Assembly: GCF_000725495.1 (NCBI RefSeq) | Contig: NZ_JNZD01000004.1 | Coordinates: 744,001 to 808,000, forward strand | Source: Streptomyces aureus | GTDB lineage: Bacteria > Actinomycetota > Actinomycetes > Streptomycetales > Streptomycetaceae | Direction: 5' to 3' | DNA length: 64,000 bases | Shown: positions 41,671-51,161 of the stretch, piece by piece | Position numbering within the stretch: position 1 is the stretch's first letter | How the letters are laid out: the number at the start of each line of letters is the position of its first letter | Program-made: the position numbers and the translations under genes | Notes under the pieces: generated by a model | Told to the model about the DNA's origin: nothing | Database searches by the model: none | Seen by the model: only the letters and a program-made list of their open reading frames with translations

Positions 41671-42708
41671 CTACGCGGAGGCCCGGCGCACCACCGTCGT
41701 CGGCAGGACCACTCCGGAACGCCCGGGCACCGGGTCCTTGCCGGCGGACCCGCCCTCAAGCCCGCCGATCAGCAGCCGGGCCATCAACCGGCCCATGTCC
41801 TCTATGTCCTGACGGACCGTCGTCAGCGGCGGCTCCGTCTGCTCGGCTATCGGCAGCATGTCGTCGAAGCCGATCACGGCGACGTCCTCGGGCACCCGCC
41901 GTCCCGCCTCGCGCAGCACGCGCAGCACGCCGAGGGCGGACAGGTCGTTCGCCACGAACACCGCGTCCAGGTCGGGCCGGCGCTCCAGCAGTTCTCTCAT
42001 CGCGCGTTCACCGCCGGAGGGGGTGAAGTCGCCCTGCGCGACGAGCGCCGGGTCGGCGTCGCCCATGACGTCCCGGTAGCCGTCGAGCCGGTCGACCGCG
42101 GACGTCTGGTCGAGGGCGCCGGTGATGTGGGCGACGCGTGTGCGCCCGAGACCGAGCAGATGGCGGACGGCCTGGCGGGCCCCGCCGCGGTTGTCGCAGT
42201 CGACGTACACCGCCTCGCGGACGCCGTCGCCCCAGCCGGGCCGCCCGCCGAAGACGGTCGGCACGCCCGCGCCGTGGATCAGGCCCGGCAGCGGGTCGTC
42301 GAGGTGCAGCGAGAAGACGAGCGCGCCGTCGACATGGCCGCCGGCGAGATAGCGGGCGACCCGGGCGTGATCGTCACGGCCCTCCGTGAGGAGCAGGACC
42401 AACTGGGAGTCGTGGGCGGTCAGTTCCTTGCTGATGCCGCGGAGCTGGAGGGCGAAGAAGGGGTCGGCGAAGACCCTGGTCTCCGGCTCGGCGATCACGA
42501 CGGCCACGGCGTCGTGGCGTCGGGTGACGAGGCTGCGGGCGGCCTGGTTCGGAACGTACCCGAGTTCTTCGACGGCCCGGCGCACCCGCTCGGCGAGCGG
42601 CTCGCGGACCCCGTCCCCACCGTTCACGACGCGCGACACGGTGGCCCGGGAGACCCCGGCCCGCGCGGCCACGGCCTCCAGCGTGGGGCGCGACGCTGTC
42701 TCGGTCAC
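41671..42708 (-). CDS. LacI/GalR-family transcriptional regulator
   Basis: 345-residue repressor. N-terminal HTH with hinge (LEAVAARAGVSRATVSRVVNGGDGVREPLAERVRRAVEELGYVPNQAARSL), then the periplasmic-binding-protein-like sugar sensor (VAVVIAEPETRVFADPF to DVAVIGFDDMLPIAEQTEPPLTTVRQ). The effector would be a sugar, but no sugar transporter or glycosidase adjoins it, so the regulon is elsewhere. GTG at 42708 with GGAGG upstream. The very long frame continuing upstream on this strand is antisense or in another phase to the polymerase gene and is not part of it. A LacI-type inverted repeat lies 76 bp upstream. Confidence 0.92.
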   Translation of the reverse strand: MTETASRPTLEAVAARAGVSRATVSRVVNGGDGVREPLAERVRRAVEELGYVPNQAARSLVTRRHDAVAVVIAEPETRVFADPFFALQLRGISKELTAHDSQLVLLLTEGRDDHARVARYLAGGHVDGALVFSLHLDDPLPGLIHGAGVPTVFGGRPGWGDGVREAVYVDCDNRGGARQAVRHLLGLGRTRVAHITGALDQTSAVDRLDGYRDVMGDADPALVAQGDFTPSGGERAMRELLERRPDLDAVFVANDLSALGVLRVLREAGRRVPEDVAVIGFDDMLPIAEQTEPPLTTVRQDIEDMGRLMARLLIGGLEGGSAGKDPVPGRSGVVLPTTVVRRASA

Positions 42709-43096
42709 CTCAGGGCACCTCCTCGGCGGATGCGGATCAGAATAGCCGCGGTAGGGCCCGCTCCGGTGGGGTGCTCCCCGATCTTCGAAAACGGCTCGAA
42801 CCGATCTACGCGGAGGGCGATTTCGGCGAGACCCCCAGTGCCCCGCCGGGGCGGATCCGGCCCGTATCGCCTCTTGTCTCCGTCCGCCGCCCGCGCCGAC
42901 GCCCGGCCGTGCCGGGCCCGTTGTCAGTGGGGGGCAACGACGGCTCGACCGGGAACGTGCGCTACGACGTGGCCGCGGACGCGGCACTGCTCGGGACCGC
43001 CGGGCACTGGTGGCCGCAGTGGGTGGCTGAGCCCGGGCCGCTCGCGAACGGCTCCGCCGACGGGCCGGTCCATCGACGAGCGTCGGCCCGGCCGGT
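42709..43096. other. 388-bp gap, no supportable gene
   Basis: Between the LacI start and the polymerase stop. A 139-codon frame on the plus strand (42771-43190) overlaps antisense to the polymerase tail and has no ribosome site or family features. The LacI-like operator at 42784-42800 is the only structure I recognise. Confidence 0.5.
42784..42800. promoter_or_regulatory. LacI-type inverted repeat
   Basis: TTCGA-AAACGGC-TCGAA, a 17-bp interrupted palindrome with the centre AACGG resembling LacI/CytR-type sites, 76 bp upstream of the LacI gene. Autoregulation is the natural inference. Confidence 0.4.
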
Positions 43097-44128
43097 TCAG
43101 CCGCCGGACGACCCGGCGTCCTCGTGCTTCGCGCGGCTCGGCTGCACCCGTTTGGGTTCGCCCGGCATCTTCGGATACTCGGGCGGATAGGGCAGGTCGC
43201 CGAGACCGTGGTCGTGCTCGTCGCGGCTGGCGAGTTCCAGCAGGGCCTCGAGGGAGAAGGCGTGCTCGTCCATGTCGGCGTGCACGTCGCCGAGTTCGGC
43301 GAAGCGCTTCGGCATGGTCGCCAGGTCGAAGTCCCGGGGCCGGGCGTCCTCCACCTCGTCCCAGCGCAGCGGCGCGGAGACCGGGGCGTGCGGTCGGGGC
43401 CGTACGGAGTAGGCGGAGGCGATGGTGCGGTCCCTGGCGGTCTGGTTGTAGTCGACGAAGATCTTCTGGCCTCGCTCCTCCTTCCACCACGCGATGGTGA
43501 CCTGGTCGGGCATGCGGCGTTCGAGCTCGCGCCCGACCGCGATGGCGGCCCGGCGCACCTGGGTGAAGGTCCAGCGCGGCTGGATCGGCACGAAGACATG
43601 GAGCCCCCGGCCCCCGGAGGTCTTGGGCCAGCCCCGCAGCCCGCCGTACTCGTGCAGGACCTCGCGCAGTTCGTGGGCGGCGCGCACCGCGTCGGCGTAG
43701 TCCGTGCCGGGCTGCGGGTCGAGGTCGATGCGCAGTTCGTCGGGGCTGTCGACGTCGTCGCGGCGGACCGGCCACGGATGGAAGGTGAGCGTGCCGAACT
43801 GGGCGGCCCACAGGACGGCGGCGGGCTCGGTGGGGCACATCTCGTCGGCGCTGCGGCCGCTGGGGAAGGTGATGTGGGCGGTCGGGATCCAGTCGGGCAT
43901 GTTCTTGGGCGCCCGCTTCTGGAAGAAGGACTCACCGGTCACCCCGTCCGGGTAGCGCTCCAGGGTGGTGGGGCGGTTGCGCAGGGCGCGCAGGATGCCG
44001 TCGCCGACGGCGATGTAGTACTGGGCGAGGTCCAGCTTCGTGAAGCCGCGCTCCGGGAAGAAGATCTTGTCCGGGCTGGACAGACGAACGCTCCGGCCGG
44101 CCGCTTCGAGTTCCACCGCATCGCCCAT
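43097..44128 (-). CDS. LigD-type DNA primase/polymerase (NHEJ polymerase domain)
   Basis: Stand-alone version of the archaeo-eukaryotic-primase-like polymerase that processes ends in bacterial non-homologous end joining. 343 residues. The metal aspartates are in LRIDLDPQP and the third in IFVDYNQTA. The catalytic histidine follows SGGRGLHVFVP. The N-terminal DKIFFPERGFTKLDLAQYY is the usual opening. The C-terminal 60 residues are acidic and basic mixed and less conserved. I chose the ATG at 44128. A GTG at 44137 is also in frame but adds only three residues. It forms a divergent pair with an ATP-dependent ligase 75 bp away. No Ku gene is in the window. Confidence 0.9.
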   Translation of the reverse strand: MGDAVELEAAGRSVRLSSPDKIFFPERGFTKLDLAQYYIAVGDGILRALRNRPTTLERYPDGVTGESFFQKRAPKNMPDWIPTAHITFPSGRSADEMCPTEPAAVLWAAQFGTLTFHPWPVRRDDVDSPDELRIDLDPQPGTDYADAVRAAHELREVLHEYGGLRGWPKTSGGRGLHVFVPIQPRWTFTQVRRAAIAVGRELERRMPDQVTIAWWKEERGQKIFVDYNQTARDRTIASAYSVRPRPHAPVSAPLRWDEVEDARPRDFDLATMPKRFAELGDVHADMDEHAFSLEALLELASRDEHDHGLGDLPYPPEYPKMPGEPKRVQPSRAKHEDAGSSGG

Positions 44129-44202
44129 GCGAGCCACGGTAGGCCCAGCTCACGCACCCCGCACACCGGGCGGAAGCCCGCGCCTCCGCGCAGAATCGAA
44201 GT

Positions 44203-45273
44203 ATGGATCTGCCGGTCATGCCCCCCGTCAAGCCGATGCTCGCCAAGGCCGTGGCGAAGATTCCGCCGGACATGCACTACGAGGCGAAGTGGGACGGGTT
44301 CCGGGCGATCGTGTTCCGGGACGGGGACGAGATCGAGATCGGCAGTCGTACCGGCAAGCCGCTGACCAGGTATTTTCCGGAGTTGGTCGAGGCGCTGCGG
44401 GAGCGGTTGCCGGAGCGGTGCGTGATGGACGGGGAGATCGTGATCGCCCGGGAGGGGCGGCTCGACTTCGACGCGCTCACGGAGCGGATCCATCCCGCCG
44501 ACTCGCGGGTGCGGATGCTGGCCGAGAAGACGCCGGCCTCCTTCGTGGCCTTCGACCTGCTGGCCCTCGCCGACGCCTCGCTCCTTGACGCGCCGCTGGG
44601 CGACCGGCGCGCGCTGCTGGTGACGGCGCTGTCCGAGGCGACGGCGCCGGTCCATGTGGCGCCCGCGACCACGGACCGCGAGGTGGCCGAGCGGTGGTTC
44701 GAGCAGTACGAGGGGGCGGGGCTCGACGGGGTCATGGCGAAGCCCCTCACGCTGCCGTATCTGCGGGACGAGCGTGCCATGTACAAGATCAAGCACGAGC
44801 GGACGGCGGACGTCGTCGTCGCCGGGTACCGCTTCCACAAGAGCGGGCCCGTCGTCGGCTCGCTGCTGCTGGGCCTGTACGACGACGGGGGCACGCTCCA
44901 GCACGTGGGCGTGAGCGCCGCGTTCACGATGAAGCGGCGGGCGGAGCTGGTGGAGGAGCTGGAGCCGCTGCGGCTGGAGGACGCGGCCGACCATCCGTGG
45001 GCGGCCTGGGCGCAGGAGTCGGCGCACGAGTCGGCCCGGCTGCCGGGCGCGCCCAGCCGGTGGTCGGCGAAGAAGGACCTGTCCTGGATCCCGGTCCGGC
45101 CCGAGCGGGTGGCCGAGGTGGCGTACGACCACATGGAGAACGGCGTACGGTTCCGCCACACGGCCCGCTTCCGCCGATGGCGTCCCGACCGTACCGCCGA
45201 GAGCTGCACGTACGCGCAACTGGAGGAGCCGGTCGGCTACGACCTGGCGGAGATCCTGGGGCCGCGGAGCTGA
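44203..45273 (+). CDS. ATP-dependent DNA ligase
   Basis: 356-residue ligase that seals nicks or end-joined breaks via enzyme-AMP. Motif I YEAKWDGFRA gives the adenylated lysine K29. Motif III is VAFDLLAL, motif IV GLDGVMAKP and motif V MYKIKHERTADVVV. The OB-fold C-terminus contains the RWRPDRTAESCTYAQLEEP end that is common in LigC/LigB-type actinobacterial ligases. No nuclease or polymerase domain is attached. ATG 44203. The two DNA-repair genes share a 74-bp divergent promoter region and probably act together. Confidence 0.92.
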   Translation: MDLPVMPPVKPMLAKAVAKIPPDMHYEAKWDGFRAIVFRDGDEIEIGSRTGKPLTRYFPELVEALRERLPERCVMDGEIVIAREGRLDFDALTERIHPADSRVRMLAEKTPASFVAFDLLALADASLLDAPLGDRRALLVTALSEATAPVHVAPATTDREVAERWFEQYEGAGLDGVMAKPLTLPYLRDERAMYKIKHERTADVVVAGYRFHKSGPVVGSLLLGLYDDGGTLQHVGVSAAFTMKRRAELVEELEPLRLEDAADHPWAAWAQESAHESARLPGAPSRWSAKKDLSWIPVRPERVAEVAYDHMENGVRFRHTARFRRWRPDRTAESCTYAQLEEPVGYDLAEILGPRS

Positions 45274-45436
45274 CACACCGGGCACGGAACCATGTCGTCC
45301 GCGCCCCCTGTTCGACCCTGCACGGATCACCCCGCCGAGCCGATCACTTCACTCGCCCCACACAGGCAGAAACGATCGGGTATAGCCATCGATGGACTGT
45401 TGAACGCACAATCGATGGCACGGGACAGGTGGCACG

Positions 45437-46426
45437 GTGGGCATGCGAGAGATGGTGCGGGCACGGCGGGGCGCGTGGACGGCGGCGCTGCTGGCGGTCA
45501 CGGTGGCGGGTTCCCTGGTGTCGGGCTGCACCTCGGGGGGCGGAGCCGCCCACGACAGCCGGTCCCCGAGTCAGAGCCAGAGTCCGAGCCCGAGCGGGAC
45601 GGACACGGCGAACGCCGGTCCGGTGCTCGCCGTGAAGATAGACAACGCGCCCGACGCCCGCCCCCAGACGGGGCTCGACGCGGCGGACGTGGTCTACGCG
45701 GAGCAGGTCGAGGGCGGACTGAGCCGGCTGATGGCGGTCTTCGCCACCACCCTGCCCGACTCCGTCGGACCCGTGCGCAGCGCCCGGGAGTCGGATCTGG
45801 AACTGCTGAGACAGTTCCACGACCCGACGCTCGCCTTCTCCGGGGCCCAGCACAAACTGCTGCCGCTGATAGACGACGCCCCGCTGGATCCCGAACCGGC
45901 CGGGAAGGTGCCCGACGCCTGGTACCGGGGCTCGGGCAAGGCCGCGCCGCACAATCTGTATCTGCGTCCCCGGCGGCTGATGGACTCCGTGCCCGGCGAC
46001 GCGGCGCTGACCACAGGCTTCCGCTTCGGTGCCGCGCCCGCGGGCGGCACCCCCGAGGACTCCCTGACCGTCCGCTTCCCCTCGGCCCGCTTCACCTTCA
46101 CCTGGTCCGCCGACCGCGGACGCTGGCTGGTGGCCATGGACGGCACCCCGACGGTGACGACCGACGGCAGGAAGGTGGCCCCGGCGACGGTGGTCGTCCA
46201 GCACGTGAAGGTGCGCTCGTCGAAGTACCACGACTTCCTCGGCAACAACACGCCGTTCACCGAGTCGGTGGGCTCGGGCACGGCCCAGGTGCTGCGCGAC
46301 GGCCGCGTCTTCGACGCGCGGTGGACACGCCCCGCGGCGACCGACGGCACCCGGTTCACCACCGCGGACGGCGCACCGCTGAACTTCGCCCCCGGCCAGG
46401 TGTGGGTCGTCCTCGTCAAGGCGTGA
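45437..46426 (+). CDS. DUF3048-domain lipoprotein (YerB-like)
   Basis: 329-residue exported lipoprotein. The lipobox is LVSGC with the lipidated cysteine at residue 31, after the hydrophobic AAWTAALLAVTVAGS-like run. A Ser/Pro/Gln-rich linker (residues 38-55) leads into the DUF3048 N-terminal part (VLAVKIDNAPDARPQTGLDAADVVYAEQVEGGLSRL) and C-terminal part (FLGNNTPFTESVGSGTAQVLRDGR). Function is unknown. Gram-positive relatives are surface proteins linked to the cell wall. I chose the GTG at 45437 with AGGTGG upstream. An ATG two codons later is possible. CCATCGATGG palindrome at 45386-45395 lies in the 163-bp upstream gap. Confidence 0.87.
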   Translation: MGMREMVRARRGAWTAALLAVTVAGSLVSGCTSGGGAAHDSRSPSQSQSPSPSGTDTANAGPVLAVKIDNAPDARPQTGLDAADVVYAEQVEGGLSRLMAVFATTLPDSVGPVRSARESDLELLRQFHDPTLAFSGAQHKLLPLIDDAPLDPEPAGKVPDAWYRGSGKAAPHNLYLRPRRLMDSVPGDAALTTGFRFGAAPAGGTPEDSLTVRFPSARFTFTWSADRGRWLVAMDGTPTVTTDGRKVAPATVVVQHVKVRSSKYHDFLGNNTPFTESVGSGTAQVLRDGRVFDARWTRPAATDGTRFTTADGAPLNFAPGQVWVVLVKA

Positions 46427-46480
46427 GCCCGGGGGTGAACCGCGAGCCTTCACCGGGACGTTGAACCCGGGGCACCGACC

Positions 46481-46945
46481 TCAGGGCTGTGCCCGGACGG
46501 GCTCCCCCGGGTTGCGGAGCCCCTCGGCCGCGTCCGAGACCCGTTGGATGAGGTCGAAGAAGAGGTCCTGTTCGGCCGCGGAGAGGGGCGCCAGGAACAC
46601 CTGGTTCATGCGCGCCGTGCGGACGGTCAGCTTCCGGTGGACGCGCAGCCCCTCGTCCGTGAGCCGGAGCAGGAACCGCCGTCCGTCCTGGGGGTCGCGC
46701 ACCTTGTCCAGCAGGGCGCGGCGCCCGAGCCGGCTGATGACCTCCGCGATGGTGGACCGGTCGAGCCCCACCCGCTCCCCCACTGTGCGCTGGTCGAGAC
46801 CGGGCTCGGCGACGAGCGCGTTCAGGACCGCGAACTGGGGCGAGGTGATCTCCTCGGAGACCATCGTGTTCCACAGCAGGTAGTGGGCCTGCTGCAGACG
46901 CCGGGCCAGGTGCCCGGGGTGGGTGGAGAGGTCCACCGCGGCCAT
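46481..46945 (-). CDS. pcaV: PcaV, MarR-family repressor of the pca operon
   Basis: 154-residue MarR winged-helix protein (LDQRTVGERVGLDRSTIAEVISRLGRRALLDKVRDPQDGRRFLLRLTDEG). In S. coelicolor the gene in this position, divergent from pcaIJFHGBL, is PcaV, which represses the operon and is released by protocatechuate. The same arrangement is seen here. ATG 46945 has GAGGAGC at good spacing. The 36-codon open stretch before it includes the divergent promoter and is not coding. The 240-bp divergent gap (46946-47185) contains the 24-bp operator at 47124-47147. Ligand release by protocatechuate is inferred from the orthologue. Confidence 0.88.
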   Translation of the reverse strand: MAAVDLSTHPGHLARRLQQAHYLLWNTMVSEEITSPQFAVLNALVAEPGLDQRTVGERVGLDRSTIAEVISRLGRRALLDKVRDPQDGRRFLLRLTDEGLRVHRKLTVRTARMNQVFLAPLSAAEQDLFFDLIQRVSDAAEGLRNPGEPVRAQP

Positions 46946-47123
46946 GTGCGCTCCTCGGATCCGGTGGGCGCCGGTGCGTTCCCATTCGTTGGTGCACTGA
47001 ACGATACCCGCCCACCCGACGACTGTCTCGCCCTCGCCGATCCCGCCGACCACTCCCCCAACGTCGCCTATCTGGAGTCTTGACGGGCCGAACTCCGGAT
47101 GGCAGCGTGTCGGGCACCTCGAA

Positions 47124-47147
47124 AATTAATCAGTGTGCTGATTAATT
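47124..47147. promoter_or_regulatory. PcaV operator
   Basis: Perfect inverted repeat with 10-bp arms, AATTAATCAG and CTGATTAATT, around a 4-base TGTG centre. It is by far the most AT-rich stretch of the region and lies 39 bp upstream of the pcaI start, between the divergent promoters. Length and symmetry fit a MarR dimer. Confidence 0.8.
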
Positions 47148-47185
47148 GGAGGTGCAGGACACTCGGGAGAGATGGGGCTTCACGG

Positions 47186-47968
47186 ATGGACAAGGTGGTC
47201 GCCACGGCCCTGGAGGCGGTGGCCGATGTACCGGACGGCGCGACCCTGGCGGTCGGCGGATTCGGCCTCAGCGGCGTGCCCGACGTACTGATCCGGGCGC
47301 TCCACGAGCGGGGCGTACGCGAGCTCGGGGTCGTCTCCAACAATTGCGGGGCCATGGACCGCGGACTCGCGACCCTGCTCGCCGCCGGACGCATCGCCCG
47401 GGTCACCGGCTCGTACATCGGCGCGAACAAGGAGTTCGCCCGGCAGTACCTGGCCGGCGAGCTGGAGGTCGAGATGATCCCGCAGGGCACCCTGGCCGAG
47501 CGGCTGCGCGCCGGCGGCGCCGGGATCCCCGCCTTCTACACGCCCGCCGGGGTCGGCACCCAGGTCGCCGAGGGCGGGCTGCCCTGGCGCTACGACGGCC
47601 ACGGCGGCGTCACGGTGGCCTCCCCGCCCAAGGAGGTGCGGGAGTTCGACGGCACCGCGTACGTGCTGGAGCACGGCATCCGCACCGACTTCGCGCTGGT
47701 GCGGGCCGCGAAGGGCGACCGGCACGGCAACCTCGTCTTCAACAAGTCCGCCCGGAACTTCAACCCGCTCGCCGCGATGGCAGGCCGGGTGACGATCGCC
47801 GAGGTCGAGGAGCTCGTCGAGCCGGGCGCCATCGACCCGGACGCGGTGCACCTGCCCGGCATCTTCGTGCAGCGCGTCGTGGCCCTGACCCGCGAGCAGG
47901 CGGACTCCAAGATGATCGAGAAGCGGACGGTCTCGGCGTCCGCCACGGACGGAACGGTGGGCGCGTGA
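47186..47968 (+). CDS. pcaI: 3-oxoadipate CoA-transferase subunit A
   Basis: Transfers CoA from succinyl-CoA to 3-oxoadipate with PcaJ, penultimate step of the protocatechuate branch. 260 residues. Typical alpha-subunit features: [28 protein letters not shown] and the [52 protein letters not shown] blocks. The stop overlaps the pcaJ start by one base (TGATG), so the two subunits are translationally coupled. GGGAGAG about 15 bases upstream is a loose ribosome site. First gene of the operon. Confidence 0.95.
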   Translation: MDKVVATALEAVADVPDGATLAVGGFGLSGVPDVLIRALHERGVRELGVVSNNCGAMDRGLATLLAAGRIARVTGSYIGANKEFARQYLAGELEVEMIPQGTLAERLRAGGAGIPAFYTPAGVGTQVAEGGLPWRYDGHGGVTVASPPKEVREFDGTAYVLEHGIRTDFALVRAAKGDRHGNLVFNKSARNFNPLAAMAGRVTIAEVEELVEPGAIDPDAVHLPGIFVQRVVALTREQADSKMIEKRTVSASATDGTVGA

Positions 47969-48615
47969 TGCCCTGGAGCAGGGAAGAGATGGCCGCCCGC
48001 GCCGCGCGCGAACTCACCGACGGCCAGTACGTGAACCTCGGCATCGGCCTGCCGACGCTGATCCCCAACCACCTCCCCGCCGGGGTCGAGGTGATCCTGG
48101 AGTCCGAGAACGGCATCCTGGGCACCGGCCCCTACCCGGCCGAGGACCAGGTCGACCCGGACCTGATCAACGCGGGCAAGGAGACCGTCACGGTCCTGCC
48201 GGGTGCCTCGTACTTCGACTCCGCGCTGTCCTTCGGGATGATCCGCGGCGGGCACATCGACGTCGCCGTGCTCGGCGCGATGCAGGTGTCGGCCGGCGGC
48301 GATCTCGCCAACTGGGCCGTCCCCGGCAAGATGATCACCGGCATCGGCGGCGCGATGGACCTCGTCCACGGCGCCCGGACGGTCATCGTCGTCATGACGC
48401 ACACCGCCAAGGACGGATCGCCCAAGATCCTGCGCGAGTGCGAGCTGCCGCTCACCGGGAAGGCCTGTGTGAACCGGATCATCACCGACCTGGGCGTCCT
48501 CGACGTCACCGAAGCCGGACTGGTGCTGGTGGAGACCGCGCCGGGCGTCACCGCCGCGGAGATCGCGGCGAGGACCGCCGCCGACATCGTCGTCCCGGAG
48601 GGGATCGGATCATGA
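47968..48615 (+). CDS. pcaJ: 3-oxoadipate CoA-transferase subunit B
   Basis: Catalytic beta subunit, 215 residues. The glutamate that carries CoA is in the family motif SENGILG, preceded by [22 protein letters not shown]-like and [14 protein letters not shown] segments follow. Starts in the stop codon of pcaI and ends in an ATGA overlap with pcaF. Gene order I-J-F-H-G-B-L with overlaps throughout indicates one tightly coupled messenger. Confidence 0.95.
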   Translation: MPWSREEMAARAARELTDGQYVNLGIGLPTLIPNHLPAGVEVILESENGILGTGPYPAEDQVDPDLINAGKETVTVLPGASYFDSALSFGMIRGGHIDVAVLGAMQVSAGGDLANWAVPGKMITGIGGAMDLVHGARTVIVVMTHTAKDGSPKILRECELPLTGKACVNRIITDLGVLDVTEAGLVLVETAPGVTAAEIAARTAADIVVPEGIGS

Positions 48616-49814
48616 AGGACGTCTACATCGTCGACGCCGTGCGCACGCCCGTCGGCAGGTACGGCGGCGCGCTGGCCGCCGTCCGCCCGGACGACCTGGC
48701 GGCGCACGCCGTACGCGAACTCCTCGCCCGGACCCCGGACCTGGACCCCGCCCGCATCGACGACGTGTACCTCGGCAACGCCAACGGGGCGGGCGAGGAG
48801 AACCGGAACGTGGCCCGCATGGCCGCGCTCCTGGCCGGGCTGCCCACCTCCGTGCCGGGCGTGACCGTCAACCGTCTGTGCGCCTCCGGACTCGAAGCCG
48901 TGATCCAGGCGGCCCGCGCCATCGCGCTCGGCGACGCCTCGATCGCGCTGGCCGGCGGCGTCGAGTCCATGACCCGAGCGCCCTACGTCCTGCCCAAGAG
49001 CGAGCGGGCGTTCCCCGCCGGGCACACCGAGCTGTACTCCACGACGCTCGGCTGGCGCATGGTCAACCCCCGGATGGACCCGCAGTGGACCATCCCGCTC
49101 GGCGAGTCCGCCGAACTCATCGCCGACAAGCACAAGATCACCCGGGAACAGCAGGACGAGTTCGCCCTCACCAGTCATCGGAAGGCGGCCCGGGCCCAGG
49201 CCGAGGGTCTCTTCGACCCCGAGATCGCCCCGCTGTCCCTGCCCGCGCGCAAGGGTCCGCCGGTCGGGTTCGGCGCCGACGAATGCGTACGCGCCGACGC
49301 CTCCCTCGACGCCATGGCCCGCCTGAAGCCGTCCTTCCGGGCGGAAGCGGGCACGGTGACCGCGGGCAACGCCTCACCCCTGAACGACGGCGCGGCGGCC
49401 CTGCTGCTGACCGACGCCGAGGGGCTGGCGGCCACCGGCCGCGAACCACTGGCCCGGGTCTCCGCGACCGGCGTCTCCGGCATCGATCCGCAGTACTTCG
49501 GACTCGCCCCCGTCGAGGCCGTCAACCGCGCCCTGGCCAAGGCGGGCAAGGGATTCGACGACCTGTCGGTGCTGGAGCTGAACGAGGCCTTCGCCGCCCA
49601 GGTCCTCGGCTGCCTCGCCGAATGGCCCGACCTCGACCCCGCGATCCTCAACCCGCAGGGCGGCGCCATCGCCCTCGGCCATCCACTCGGCGCCTCCGGA
49701 GCCCGGCTCGCCGGAACCGTCGCCCACCAACTCGCCCGCAAGGGAGGCGGAACCGGCGTCGCCACCCTCTGCATCGGCGTGGGCCAGGGCCTCGCCCTCG
49801 TCCTCGAACGCTAG
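48612..49814 (+). CDS. pcaF: 3-oxoadipyl-CoA thiolase
   Basis: Cleaves 3-oxoadipyl-CoA to succinyl-CoA and acetyl-CoA, the last step of the pathway. 400 residues. The acyl-enzyme cysteine is in [12 protein letters not shown], the histidine in [15 protein letters not shown] and the C-terminal cysteine in TLCIGVGQG. It differs from the fad-operon thiolase in the substrate loop ([27 protein letters not shown]), which is characteristic of PcaF/PaaJ. ATGA overlap with pcaJ. 10 bp before pcaH. Confidence 0.95.
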   Translation: MKDVYIVDAVRTPVGRYGGALAAVRPDDLAAHAVRELLARTPDLDPARIDDVYLGNANGAGEENRNVARMAALLAGLPTSVPGVTVNRLCASGLEAVIQAARAIALGDASIALAGGVESMTRAPYVLPKSERAFPAGHTELYSTTLGWRMVNPRMDPQWTIPLGESAELIADKHKITREQQDEFALTSHRKAARAQAEGLFDPEIAPLSLPARKGPPVGFGADECVRADASLDAMARLKPSFRAEAGTVTAGNASPLNDGAAALLLTDAEGLAATGREPLARVSATGVSGIDPQYFGLAPVEAVNRALAKAGKGFDDLSVLELNEAFAAQVLGCLAEWPDLDPAILNPQGGAIALGHPLGASGARLAGTVAHQLARKGGGTGVATLCIGVGQGLALVLER

Positions 49815-49824
49815 GAACCCGACC

Positions 49825-50595
49825 ATGGCTCTCACTCAGGCGGAGATCGACGCCGAGATCAAGGACCACCAGGACGCGTACGACAAGGCGGTGGCCGGCG
49901 GCTCGCCCGTACGGCACCACCCCGCGCGCGACTACCCCCCGTACCGCAGCTCACGGCTGCGCCACCCGAAGCAGCCGCTCGTGGCCGTGAGCGGCGGCGA
50001 CCCGGAGACGGTCGAGCTGTCGGGCCCGGTCTTCGGGGTCACCGACATCACCGAGATCGACAACGACCTCACCCTGCAGCACCGGGGCGAGCCGATCGGC
50101 GAGCGGATCACCGTCTCGGGCCGGCTGCTCGACCGTGCCGGCCGCCCGGTGCGCGGGCAGCTCGTCGAGATCTGGCAGGCCAACGCCGCCGGCCGGTACG
50201 CCCATCTGCGCGAGCAGCACCCCGCCCCGCTGGACCCCAACTTCACCGGCGTGGGGCGGACCCTGACGGACGATCAGGGACGGTACTCCTTCACCACGGT
50301 CAGACCGGGACCGTATCCCTGGGGCAATCACACCAACGCCTGGCGGCCCGCGCACATCCACTTCTCGGTCTTCGGCACCGCGTTCACCCAGCGGCTGGTC
50401 ACCCAGATGTACTTCCCCGGCGACCCGCTCTTCCCCTACGACCCGATCCTGCGGTCGGTGACCGACGAGGCCGCCCGCGCCCGGCTGGTCGCCGCCTACG
50501 ACCACGAGCTGTCGCGGCCCGAGTTCTCCCTGGGCTACGCCTGGGACATCGTCCTCGACGGCCCCTCCGCCACCTGGATCGAGGAAGGCCGATGA
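49825..50595 (+). CDS. pcaH: Protocatechuate 3,4-dioxygenase beta subunit
   Basis: Intradiol ring cleavage of protocatechuate to 3-carboxy-cis,cis-muconate with PcaG. 256 residues. The four non-heme Fe(III) ligands are visible: tyrosine in NAAGRYAHL, tyrosine in PGPYPWGNH, and the two histidines in RPAHIHFSVFG. The N-terminal extension (DHQDAYDKAVAGG) is usual for actinobacterial PcaH. Starts 10 bases after pcaF. Overlaps pcaG by ATGA. Confidence 0.96.
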   Translation: MALTQAEIDAEIKDHQDAYDKAVAGGSPVRHHPARDYPPYRSSRLRHPKQPLVAVSGGDPETVELSGPVFGVTDITEIDNDLTLQHRGEPIGERITVSGRLLDRAGRPVRGQLVEIWQANAAGRYAHLREQHPAPLDPNFTGVGRTLTDDQGRYSFTTVRPGPYPWGNHTNAWRPAHIHFSVFGTAFTQRLVTQMYFPGDPLFPYDPILRSVTDEAARARLVAAYDHELSRPEFSLGYAWDIVLDGPSATWIEEGR

Positions 50596-51161
50596 GCATG
50601 ACCGAGCGGCCCCTGCCCACCCCCGCCCACACCATCGGCCCCTTCTACGGCCACGCCCTGCCCTTCCCCGGCGGGGGCGAGATCGCGCCCCCGGGCCACC
50701 CCGACACGATCACCCTGCACGGCCAGGTGTACGACGGGGCGGGCGCGCCGGTCCCTGACGCCCTGCTCGACTTCTGGCAGGCCGCGCCCGACGGCTCCCT
50801 GAAGGGCGCCCCGGGCTCCCTGCGCCGCGACCCGTCCACGGGCGGCTTCCTCGGCCGCGACGGGGTCGACTTCACCGGCTTCGGCCGGGTCCCCACCGAC
50901 GCCGACGGCCGGTACGCGCTGCGCACGCTGCCGCCGGGGAACGCCGGGGTGCCGTACATCGCGGTGTGCGTGTTCGCCCGGGGGCTGACGCACCATCTGT
51001 TCACCCGCGCCTATCTGGCCGACGGCCCGGACCCGCTGCTCGACGCGCTGTCCGACGAGCGGCGCGCCACGCTGATCGCGGCCGAGGGCGCGCCGCGGAC
51101 GTACCGTTTCGACATCCGCCTTCAGGGCGAAGGCGAGACGGTCTTCCTGGAGTTCCCGTGA
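50592..51161 (+). CDS. pcaG: Protocatechuate 3,4-dioxygenase alpha subunit
   Basis: Structural partner that completes the active-site pocket of PcaH. 189 residues, beginning MSMTERPLPTPAHTIGPFYGHALP. The FYGHALPF and GFGRVPTDADGRYALRTLPPG segments are characteristic. The iron ligands of the beta subunit are not conserved, as expected. Overlaps by ATGA with pcaH and GTGA with pcaB. Confidence 0.95.
   Translation: MSMTERPLPTPAHTIGPFYGHALPFPGGGEIAPPGHPDTITLHGQVYDGAGAPVPDALLDFWQAAPDGSLKGAPGSLRRDPSTGGFLGRDGVDFTGFGRVPTDADGRYALRTLPPGNAGVPYIAVCVFARGLTHHLFTRAYLADGPDPLLDALSDERRATLIAAEGAPRTYRFDIRLQGEGETVFLEFP

Noticed and set aside
42771..43190. 139-codon plus-strand ORF after the LacI promoter
   Set aside because: No ribosome site or family features. 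Its 3' third is antisense to the polymerase gene.
40345..43500. 1051-codon plus-strand frame across VOC, the 34-bp repeats and the LacI gene
   Set aside because: Stays open only because of base composition and the non-triplet repeat unit. Real genes lie in other frames.
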